This document shows positions 58,301 to 64,000 of a stretch of 64,000 nucleotides of DNA, piece after piece; position 1 is the stretch's first letter; the number at the start of each line of letters is the position of its first letter. The position numbers were made by a program, and so were the translations under genes. Source of the stretch: CAXRDE01 sp964229355 (lineage in GTDB: Bacteria; Cyanobacteriota; Sericytochromatia; UBA7694); NCBI GenBank assembly GCA_964229355.1, contig CAXRDE010000009.1, positions 62,001 to 126,000 on the forward strand, in the 5' to 3' direction. Below the pieces are notes generated by a model. The model did not search any database and was not told the DNA's origin. It saw nothing but the letters and a program-made list of their open reading frames with translations.

Positions 58301-61300
58301 TCACGTCAGTGGTGGGGATTGAAATGGTGTAATTGACAGCATCGCTGACGGATTTGACCGCTGCGCCCACACGATCTACAGTACCCGTAAGATCATTGGC
58401 AGCCTGACCACTCAAATAATTATTCCCTCCGCCAGGGTTTGTGGGTGTAAACACCGGAGCTGGCGTACCACTTGCCTGGTAATAGTTTGGTGTATCAACG
58501 CCTCCAGGATTGCTGGTTCGAGAGGGATCTGCGTCGGTGGTGGCCGAAGTGATAGGCGCTTCACCGCCAAGCACCTCATCGTCCACCGTGTCATTTCGAT
58601 TGGTCGTGCTTAAAGGGTCGGAATCTGAGGCCTGATAAGCCTCACTATTGCCCTCAGGATCATACACAATACAATCATCACCAGGGTGAACGGCAGCTTC
58701 AAAAGAGTGCGCGTTCTGGACTGCGCCACTCAACAGGTCAAAATGGGGATCAGAGGAGGCCGTACTGGTATCATACACCGTGTTCGAAACCGTAGATGCA
58801 GCACCCAAAGTTCCCCACGCAGTGGTAGAACCCTGCAGAGAATCGTTGCCCAGGTTTAAACGACGACCATTTAAGTCCAGCCACATTTCACCACTTAAGC
58901 CAGAGTTTGCGCCAAAGTCAAGTTGGGCAAACTCCCAGGGACTGCGAATAATGTCATTGGCGTCGCCTGCGGTATAGGAGTTATTATATTGATCATTAAA
59001 CTGGGTAAATTGGTAAACGCCCGGAATATACTTATTGACCACCTCGTCAGGGCTATTCAATTGGGTATAAGTCGGATCACCCACCTGTACATCGGGATTG
59101 GGTGAAAAGTTACCGGGATTGTACATCCCCTGAGTCCAGGTGGTGGTATTGGGGTTCAAGGTGTAGTCGACCAATTGTATGTCTTCGACTTCCATCTCAA
59201 AGCCATTCAAGTCTCCCTCAAAGAAGACACGAACAATAAACTCGTTGGGATTGGCGCCCTGGACAATATCAGCGCTAACGGTCTCATCTCCAGTAAACCA
59301 GCCGGCAGTATTACCAGGAATAGAACTTGGGCCCGCATGATCACTAGCACGGCCCAAAACCACGGGACCGGCTCCCATCGGTGCATTGGCAATATACGTT
59401 TGATTCACCCCTGCAATCGGATAACCAAAGTCATTTTGAACCACGTTGGCCGTAGAAATCGGGGTTGAAGGATCATTGGTCCACTCGTAACTGCTCCAGT
59501 TTGCATAGGGAGGCTGAGGAAGCTCACCATCGTCCCCAGGTGAAGCGAATTGCTTAAAGTTCTGGTGAACCGTAAACTTATATTTCATCGATACGTTCGT
59601 AGAAGGGCTAATGGTTACATCAGAGCAGGCGTTTAATACAAAGGTCATAATCGGCTCTGTGGCACCGGCCTGGTCAGGGGTTTTAACGCGATTCACCGAA
59701 AAAGGCGCCGGCGAGTTCAAAACCAATCCCACCTGGCCGGGTGGAATGGTGGTTTGATAATTGGGATTGGAAGAACCCGGGCTGTACTTACGCACGGTAG
59801 CTGCCGCATTATCCCACAGCGAAACGGTTACGCCGCCTTGTCCAGCGGTTAAGGGTGGCATAGGCGCCCCCACAGTGACAGGATCTACGGTAAAGCCAGT
59901 GGAGTTTGCGGGAGAGTTTACGATGTACACATAGGGAACCCCCGGAGATACCTCAATCCCTGAGAACGTGACATAATCACCGGGCTCAAAATTGTTCGCC
60001 GCAAGATCCACGGTAATGGGTGAAGAGGCGCCATCATCTCCTGTACCGGTATCGCCCCGAGTCTGTACAGTGTTGTAACGCACGGCGGTATTAATATTAC
60101 TGACCGTAGTCGAGAAAGGGTAGGTGGTTCCCCCGTTATTTGAGACCTGGATAGGCGCCAATTGCCCAAACAGCGTCGACGTCGCGGCAGAGACTAAAAT
60201 AGGATTTGTCTGGGTTCCTGTACCGCCAAAGGCAGTGTTTTCAGCCCCTGCAACCGTCGCTGAGGTATAGAGTTTTGGTGGCGGATATTCGTTTTCTGTG
60301 GTGTTGGTGGCCCAGGGACTGCCGCCCGTATTGTGAATCCCGTCGTAGGCGTAAAATATCTCACCACTTTGCGCGCCAGGCACATAAGTATAACCAGAGT
60401 AGCGAAAACCATCGTTATTAATGCGGTCTTTTTGAATTTCCGTGGGAGCATCCATAATCATCGGCTCGGTACCATTTAGCACCTTCAAAGCATCATAGTG
60501 TGGATGCGTGGGGGGAATGTCGTAAACCACCTTATACTCAGTGGGTACCGTGGTGCCATCGGGACGACGATCCACAGAAACAACTTCCAGGGCCATGGGT
60601 AGATCGTCAAACTCCCAACCAAAATTGAGACTGTCATGTCCTGCCACATTTGATGCAGCGTCACTAAACTCCGTATCACCGTCGGTGTTAATACTGTCTG
60701 TGGCGTGGTTATAATCTGCTCCACCAGGACGGAGCCCCCCAATATTGACAGCGGGGTAGTCCGCCTGTCCTGAACCATCTCCTGTCCAGTTCAAAGGGTA
60801 GCGATCACCCACCTGAACAGGAGGATATTGGGGTTTATTGGGTTGCAAAGCAGTGATGTTGATTTGGACCCCATCATCGGGATCCGTGGACAGACCATCA
60901 CTGGTCACGTACGTGGCGTTAATCCGATCGAGGTCCCATCCCCAAAGATAAGACAGTGTAGACCAAAATGCACCGTTCTCTCGATAGGTATTTTCAGAGG
61001 TTGTTCCCGGCTGTTCCCAGTAGGTACGCAGGGTATTTAAATCGCTTTCCTCGATGGCCTTTGATCCAAAGTAAGGGTTATAAGAGAAATTTCGAATTTT
61101 GTCGTAATCGTCATAGGGCAAAATACCGTTGGCGCCTGCAGGGTAGGCATTGGGCGCGCCGGTGTTGGGGTAATTGGGATCATCAACCCGAGGCAGCATG
61201 GCCACGGCATCGGAATAAACCTGCGTATCATACTGATTTTTGGGTTTGTTAAAGGCCACCTGGTTATCCATGTAACGGCGGTAAATATTGTTTAGCTTTT

Positions 61301-61508
61301 CGGTTAATTCATTGAGCTTGGTTTGGAGATCAGCCATGATCGCCTGATGAAACTCAAGGCCATCCCGCAGCTCTTTTTCAAGTCGCCCCTGAGCAGCGCT
61401 TTGTTCAATGGTTTTTTGAAAGCGGTTTACATCGTAGTTCGCCAGGCGAAAACGGTTTTGGTCCGTCACAAAACTATTGTAAAGCTTGCCGGAGTAAATG
61501 CTGGTCAT
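55377..61508 (-). CDS. Giant (2043 aa) low-cysteine protein, possibly surface or axial filament
   Basis: A 2043-residue protein that I do not recognise as a whole. There is no signal peptide. Residues about 20-80 are a heptad-like helix ('TIEQSAAQGRLEKELRDGL', then 'MADLQTKLNELTEKLNNIYRRYM'), and the last 25 are an amphipathic helix ('FLNWDRQRRQVELLQSSFS'), the layout of flagellar axial proteins and other exported filament subunits. Between them is a long Asn/Asp/Gly/Thr/Pro-rich beta region with only two cysteines. Near residues 1790-1960 two units repeat: 'VVDASDFKEGQLVSINGEQ' and 'NIADYAVGDIISVNG', each about 45 residues; a related start, 'LLHVDDASKFELE', occurs near 1500. Start has ribosome site AGAGG. 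It is coupled to the kinase gene by TAATG. Export route unknown. Confidence 0.75.
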   Translation of the reverse strand: MTSIYSGKLYNSFVTDQNRFRLANYDVNRFQKTIEQSAAQGRLEKELRDGLEFHQAIMADLQTKLNELTEKLNNIYRRYMDNQVAFNKPKNQYDTQVYSDAVAMLPRVDDPNYPNTGAPNAYPAGANGILPYDDYDKIRNFSYNPYFGSKAIEESDLNTLRTYWEQPGTTSENTYRENGAFWSTLSYLWGWDLDRINATYVTSDGLSTDPDDGVQINITALQPNKPQYPPVQVGDRYPLNWTGDGSGQADYPAVNIGGLRPGGADYNHATDSINTDGDTEFSDAASNVAGHDSLNFGWEFDDLPMALEVVSVDRRPDGTTVPTEYKVVYDIPPTHPHYDALKVLNGTEPMIMDAPTEIQKDRINNDGFRYSGYTYVPGAQSGEIFYAYDGIHNTGGSPWATNTTENEYPPPKLYTSATVAGAENTAFGGTGTQTNPILVSAATSTLFGQLAPIQVSNNGGTTYPFSTTVSNINTAVRYNTVQTRGDTGTGDDGASSPITVDLAANNFEPGDYVTFSGIEVSPGVPYVYIVNSPANSTGFTVDPVTVGAPMPPLTAGQGGVTVSLWDNAAATVRKYSPGSSNPNYQTTIPPGQVGLVLNSPAPFSVNRVKTPDQAGATEPIMTFVLNACSDVTISPSTNVSMKYKFTVHQNFKQFASPGDDGELPQPPYANWSSYEWTNDPSTPISTANVVQNDFGYPIAGVNQTYIANAPMGAGPVVLGRASDHAGPSSIPGNTAGWFTGDETVSADIVQGANPNEFIVRVFFEGDLNGFEMEVEDIQLVDYTLNPNTTTWTQGMYNPGNFSPNPDVQVGDPTYTQLNSPDEVVNKYIPGVYQFTQFNDQYNNSYTAGDANDIIRSPWEFAQLDFGANSGLSGEMWLDLNGRRLNLGNDSLQGSTTAWGTLGAASTVSNTVYDTSTASSDPHFDLLSGAVQNAHSFEAAVHPGDDCIVYDPEGNSEAYQASDSDPLSTTNRNDTVDDEVLGGEAPITSATTDADPSRTSNPGGVDTPNYYQASGTPAPVFTPTNPGGGNNYLSGQAANDLTGTVDRVGAAVKSVSDAVNYTISIPTTDVNVLKNENNLLINFGSVEQRDWSINVSSLDMFMRTIPGYTSTPRYRVDAGGNIYDRFGDGHYDVSQSSPGVYNNPTDAANAAEIYTLSNGATRNGQVSNANGTYGNNPAAYNTGGSYEQMVNEHDRFSLDNDDFNLFDYTPNLNVIAGNPDGATKSEVYVGSLPSNFYYYREILDQSGQETGTAPTGGAFNNDKKPAINFDGRNSNLAGGFDTPHTSVFNTDMPSFVNVNLGLVEQDAKLYNTQRTTTSAVWLDFPALDAPLSYSRNVVASNNVDDAINAVGNSDNFALMNHPTSSITLNMGRDVNTAGYLVINEEGSSGAEPHAIPLPLLERTAPYPSYTDGSPTSYDFDAYGRGTVTRTGSKFMSFDGIVDAADGMADGVFATGSEASNMNILTGKGGEFAVGDPLGNPSNWPDGVLLHVDDASKFELEYPKNIVVLGDSATRYRVMYRDTTSSPQTMFLVRDNGADLTNTLPGATTNTRGLVHADLQIRELTGTYTVSVRNDAGTLDVNGQNIRIDYNHNGTEREGKLVSVGLSSVADKVGRIPGDDPRTPGTVEALAISPEVFDDPKGYVQPDAQVQLNLVSQDKDGNLKPRKLTKVKVELKSGEQIIPTNLQQIYSTFDESTTGIGLDDLGNPNTPSGQPFDINGGAAGNWPIALYDGDTQINPLVTDDIGYFVGYYQGILAPLDNQNITVVDASDFKEGQLVSINGEQRTVQSILGNVVTLDEPLVNTPILGDRLNMGTGTGEQELKMFLNRNIAMSMGAGIKVTFEYEEYDYVGYPPTVDKSTARVVTEEVGFSEDTPKSNLQISPVNTGTGAPGDGVLVSGNIADYAVGDIISVNGITFSIAAIVGGNRIELGTPEDHTVRLAFNPGDAPKVGQVSHKNYEDFLAVGKGRTGGSSDNDFTHELKRIIDSPEYADVFRQGLFSNIFISASVTDPFNDVIASKLFLNWDRQRRQVELLQSSFSAYYQSI

Positions 61509-61546
61509 AAATCAACCTCTAAACTGTGATACTTATCCATGTGCAC

Positions 61547-61578
61547 TTATCGGGGTCTCCCCTGAAGAACTGTGTCAA
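61547..61578 (-). promoter_or_regulatory. Possible promoter elements for the 2043-aa gene
   Basis: On the minus strand, TTGACA (61573-61578) lies 18 bases before CCCGATAA (61547-61554), the -10-like word of flagellar sigma28 promoters (GCCGATAA). No TAAA -35 word for sigma28 is at the right distance, and TTGACA has no consensus TATAAT partner. So the class is unclear. A GGGGTCTCCCC palindrome lies at 61552-61562. Confidence 0.3.
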
Positions 61579-61637
61579 TAAACAAATACTTTTTATTCTT
61601 TTAACAAATAATTAACAAACAAGCTGAAAAGCGAGAT

Positions 61638-61666
61638 TTGGTCATTCAAAGGAGATATGATAAGAT
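61638..61666 (+). promoter_or_regulatory. Candidate promoter for the 61718 coiled-coil gene
   Basis: TTGGTC (61638-61643), 17 bases, and TAAGAT (61661-61666), 52 bases before the ATG. The leader contains several GATAA words. The match is only moderate (about 4 of 6 for each box). Confidence 0.35.
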
Positions 61667-61717
61667 ACGAGATGATAAAACAGTCGTTGATAAACTGATA
61701 AAAAGGATTGAGATAAG

Positions 61718-62581
61718 ATGGCTGAGGATTTCGATACAGACTACGAAGACAACTACGATGAAGATTACGTAGAAGAAGAGCGTAACCTAGAATTTGAGGT
61801 ATCTGAACTCAAGCAGAAACTCAGTCTTTTGCAAAAGACAAAAGAAGCCCAACGCGCCCGTTATAAAAAAGAAATGCACATGATCGTCAATGCCTTGATG
61901 AGCAAGCATAAAGAACTGCAAAAAGAAAATCACTTTTTGCAAAAGCAAGTGCAGCAACTCATGGGGGGTGACGGTTCTGACGAAGATTTTTTAGCCGATT
62001 TAAAGTCCACCATTGCAGAACAGAAAAAAGAAGTCACCGTTCTCAAAAAGATGGTGCAGCAATACGAAAGCCAAAGCAAGCTGCAAAAGCAAGAGCAAGC
62101 TGAACTTGAAGCGCTGCAAGAAATGATCCAGGAAAAAGATCATTTCATTCAGGATCTGGAAGACAAAAATCAGGAATTTTTGTACCAACTCGAAGCCAAA
62201 GATGGCATTATTTCTCGCATTTCGACGCAGGTTGCCAATATGGAAGCCGAAGTCTATGCCCTCAATAAGCGCGCCCGTCATACCGGTGACGAAAAAGATC
62301 AGGGTTATTTAGACGAAATGGCCCGTCTTAAATCACAAATCACCGAGCTTCAAGACAAGCAAGCCTATTACGAAAACTTGCTGAAAGAAGCACAGAGCCA
62401 GCAAGCCGCAGAGGCTCAATCCGCTTCAACGCCCTCAGCCACCGCTGAAGTAACCCAGGCTGAAGCGACAGGCGATGACGAAGAATACGAAGAAGCCATG
62501 GACATGCTGTTAGAGGAACTTCAAGAGAACTTATCGACCTATGACCAGATCTCTTCCCAATTCTCTAAAGCTCGCGTCTAA
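61718..62581 (+). CDS. Acidic coiled-coil protein
   Basis: A 287-residue cytoplasmic protein with an acidic start (Asp/Glu/Tyr in the first 20 residues), then long heptad repeats from about 22 to 235 ('LKQKLSLLQKTKEAQRARYKKEM', 'MIQEKDHFIQDLEDKNQEFLYQL', each in part), typical of a parallel coiled coil. Residues about 240-265 are an Ala/Ser/Glu linker, and the end is a short acidic helix ('EYEEAMDMLLEELQENL'). No enzyme signature. Ribosome site AAAGG at a normal distance. It starts 209 bases from the divergent 2043-aa gene, sharing that intergenic region, and is followed by a membrane protein 21 bases later. Possibly structural or cytoskeletal. Confidence 0.75.
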   Translation: MAEDFDTDYEDNYDEDYVEEERNLEFEVSELKQKLSLLQKTKEAQRARYKKEMHMIVNALMSKHKELQKENHFLQKQVQQLMGGDGSDEDFLADLKSTIAEQKKEVTVLKKMVQQYESQSKLQKQEQAELEALQEMIQEKDHFIQDLEDKNQEFLYQLEAKDGIISRISTQVANMEAEVYALNKRARHTGDEKDQGYLDEMARLKSQITELQDKQAYYENLLKEAQSQQAAEAQSASTPSATAEVTQAEATGDDEEYEEAMDMLLEELQENLSTYDQISSQFSKARV

Positions 62582-62602
62582 AGATTTTTAGGCCAGTTTT
62601 AG

Positions 62603-63475
62603 ATGGTCTTATACGTTCTGCTAACCTGGCTCAGTGCCCTGGCACTGGTGGTGTTGGCAGAACTTTTTGCTTTTAGCTATTTCAGCGCGCCGCCTCTGAC
62701 CGCCTCCATGCCGCAACAGCTTGCAAACCATGCGGTGGCAGCCAATCCACACGCTTTTCATAGCCTGTGGTGGCTCTTTTTGTTTTTAGTAGGCTGCTTT
62801 ATTGGATACAGTTTAGAGAGTCGTGCAAAGCTGACTTCCTGGATTTATCATCGGCTGCAAAAAAGCTATCCCCTTTGGTATCAGCGTTGGCACGCACCGC
62901 GCCGAGAACTTAGCCTGGGCTTGTGGATTGCGGCTCTTTTACTCCTTTTCAATGCCAGCTTGCTCTTGTGGTTCCCTTTGAGCCCGCCTTATTTCGCAGG
63001 CCTGCCCGTCAGCCTGGGCTGTGCCCTGGGGCTCTGTGTTTCTCCTGCTTTGCGCTACCGAAAAACCCTGGTAGAAGATCGCCCTGAGCAGCCGCCACAA
63101 GCCGTCTTACACAAAATAAAGCCTGCATACTCCAGTACCCGAGCCCTCCAAATTGGGCAACTTTATCTACGACTCTTGCTGCCTCTGTTTGTGCTTTTCT
63201 TAACCCTGGTTATGCCCCTCAGTTTAAAGGCTATTGCGCTCAGTCCTTCCCAGGGATTGCTACTCCTGTGCGGACTTTTACCGGGCTTTTTTACCGCCTG
63301 GAAAACGCAGCCCGAAAGCCACTTTCAAGTGGCTAACTTTCGAGAAAACGCCTATCAACTCACCGGCCTGTTGTTTTTAAGTAGCGGACTGCTGCTTTTC
63401 GGGATCATCTCAGGTAATCCCCTTGAACTCGTTTTTTTCAGTTTCTGGAGCGCTTACCTCTCTGGCGTTTACTAA
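62603..63475 (+). CDS. Polytopic membrane protein of unknown function
   Basis: A 290-residue protein with about seven hydrophobic segments (about 4-25, 50-68, 110-135, 137-150, 190-215, 220-232, 250-285), rich in Leu, with charged loops in the middle ('LHKIKPAYSSTRALQIGQ'). I do not recognise it. It is in the same direction as the coiled-coil gene 21 bases upstream; both may be one transcript ended by the terminator at 63474-63511. There is no convincing ribosome site before the ATG. Confidence 0.68.
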   Translation: MVLYVLLTWLSALALVVLAELFAFSYFSAPPLTASMPQQLANHAVAANPHAFHSLWWLFLFLVGCFIGYSLESRAKLTSWIYHRLQKSYPLWYQRWHAPRRELSLGLWIAALLLLFNASLLLWFPLSPPYFAGLPVSLGCALGLCVSPALRYRKTLVEDRPEQPPQAVLHKIKPAYSSTRALQIGQLYLRLLLPLFVLFLTLVMPLSLKAIALSPSQGLLLLCGLLPGFFTAWKTQPESHFQVANFRENAYQLTGLLFLSSGLLLFGIISGNPLELVFFSFWSAYLSGVY

Positions 63476-63511
63476 AAAAAGCCCGTGGGTAGGCTACCCA
63501 CGGGCTTTTTT
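63474..63511. terminator. Strong bidirectional terminator between the membrane-protein and acyl-CoA dehydrogenase genes
   Basis: A perfect 11-base stem (GCCCGTGGGTA at 63481-63491 and TACCCACGGGC at 63495-63505) with a 3-base loop, an A-run on the left (63474-63480) and a T-run on the right (63506-63511). It ends both convergent genes. Confidence 0.95.
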
Positions 63512-63526
63512 ATTTAAAGAAATAAC

Positions 63527-64000
63527 TTAGGAAGCAGTCACCGCAGACTTTTGCTGAGCCTGACGCTCTGCCAACGCTTCTTGCGTACCCAAATCTAAAA
63601 TATCGGGTAAAAACCCACCCTCTTCACACAGACGATCCGCCAGACGGTCAATGTAGTAGTCATGGTTGAGTTCGAACTCATTCATGTTCTTCTCAATACG
63701 CTCATAAGCCATGCGGCAGAAAGAGCGGGTAAGATAAACCTCGGTCAGCGCCTCTTCTTTGGTTTTTCCGGTCTCTAAGAGCGCGGTGGTGCGCGAAAGC
63801 ATAGCAGCCATAACATACAGATCAATCACTGCATCGGCAATGCGTTTTTGGTGGTGCTGCTTCATAATCACTTTTTTCTTATAGGCACGAATCAGCTGCA
63901 TGGCATAAGCATTAAGCTTATCGACACCCTTACAGAACAGTTGGGTCTCTTTTTCGAGCAGATCATGGGATTTAGACATTTTGGCCTGAGTAAAAGATTT
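63527..64000 (-). CDS. Acyl-CoA dehydrogenase C-terminal part, 5' end outside the window
   Basis: On the minus strand the frame is open to the window edge, with no stop before the ATG at 63979 (residues K-S-F-T-Q-A-K precede it), so this is most likely the end of a longer gene beginning past base 64000. The visible part is helical and matches the C-terminal extension of very-long-chain-type acyl-CoA dehydrogenases ('HQKRIADAVIDLYVMAAMLSRTTALL', in parts, and 'KTKEEALTEVYLTRSFCRMAYERI' in parts). These flavoproteins start fatty-acid beta-oxidation. No flavin or active-site residues are inside the window, so the family call rests on this region alone. The end is Ala/Gln-rich. A strong terminator follows. 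Confidence 0.68.
   Translation of the reverse strand, partial: KSFTQAKMSKSHDLLEKETQLFCKGVDKLNAYAMQLIRAYKKKVIMKQHHQKRIADAVIDLYVMAAMLSRTTALLETGKTKEEALTEVYLTRSFCRMAYERIEKNMNEFELNHDYYIDRLADRLCEEGGFLPDILDLGTQEALAERQAQQKSAVTAS

Noticed and set aside
55377..61508. Prophage tail protein
   Set aside because: Some beta repeats resemble tail-fibre units, but no other phage gene (capsid, terminase, integrase, lysis) lies anywhere in the window and no attachment repeats were seen.
63527..63979. Stand-alone 150-residue gene
   Set aside because: The frame stays open upstream of the ATG to the window edge and the sequence is like the end of an acyl-CoA dehydrogenase, so a truncated longer gene is more likely.
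1..64000. tRNA, rRNA and riboswitch signals
   Set aside because: I looked in the intergenic gaps for cloverleaf-like or conserved riboswitch cores and saw none; all gaps are short. A covariance-model search would be needed to exclude small RNAs.

Overview
The window reads as one continuous, gene-dense piece of a bacterial chromosome: 52 protein genes, no rRNA or tRNA gene that I could see, no insertion sequence and no CRISPR array. No gene-free stretch exceeds about 210 bases. The cell envelope looks Gram-negative (many lipobox lipoproteins, periplasmic signal peptides, an RND/MMPL exporter). Tetratricopeptide (TPR) proteins, a eukaryote-like kinase, kynurenine-pathway enzymes and very long low-cysteine proteins suggest a large-genome, uncultured heterotroph. 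My best guess is a non-photosynthetic relative of the Cyanobacteria (Sericytochromatia / 'Blackallbacteria' type), but this is a low-confidence inference from general gene style, not from a marker comparison.

Layout. 1-2568: the end of a DUF1007 gene and a NicO-type nickel/cobalt exporter, facing two tandem zinc-finger membrane proteins. 2662-5406 (minus): infA-rpmJ-rpsM-rpsK-rpoA-rplQ, with a near-consensus promoter and a strong terminator. 5558-11327: two unrecognised genes, an MMPL transporter and an Amidase_2 protein. 11373-17072 (plus): kynU, kmo, an M81 (MlrC-like) metallopeptidase and a secreted TPR protein, tightly coupled. 17058-21741 (minus): an M50 protease; then a GMC oxidoreductase, an AcuI-like reductase and a CCA/poly(A) nucleotidyltransferase in overlapping order. 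21834-24613: an unknown membrane-anchored protein coupled to a radical SAM protein. 24692-32596: a beta-propeller lipoprotein, rsmF, purine nucleoside phosphorylase, a CobB-type sirtuin, pyrophosphatase, then DAHP synthase-chorismate mutase, tyrA and pheA (phenylalanine/tyrosine synthesis). 32755-38501: low-complexity lipoproteins, a serine-hydrolase-like protein, and a nadC / ALDH8-type dehydrogenase pair. 38607-41652 (minus): an XRE-TPR regulator, a lipoprotein and dapB, all joined by 4-base overlaps. 41835-49747: a secreted LolA-like protein, yraN, a PilB/GspE-like ATPase without its His box, a B12-type radical SAM-TPR protein and a TPR-glycosyltransferase. 49845-61508: a PQQ-propeller lipoprotein facing a two-gene operon of a 2043-residue surface/axial-like protein and a 1122-residue zinc-ribbon / pseudokinase / kinase / TPR protein. 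61718-64000: a coiled-coil protein, a membrane protein and the 3' end of an acyl-CoA dehydrogenase.

Genes that appear to work together: kynU, kmo, the ALDH8-type dehydrogenase and nadC are steps of tryptophan-kynurenine-NAD metabolism, placed in two separate loci; DAHPS-CM, TyrA and PheA feed Phe/Tyr. The best candidates for something undescribed are the 2043-aa protein with its tandem pseudokinase-kinase partner, the 556-aa protein coupled to a radical SAM enzyme, and the XRE-TPR / lipoprotein / dapB operon.
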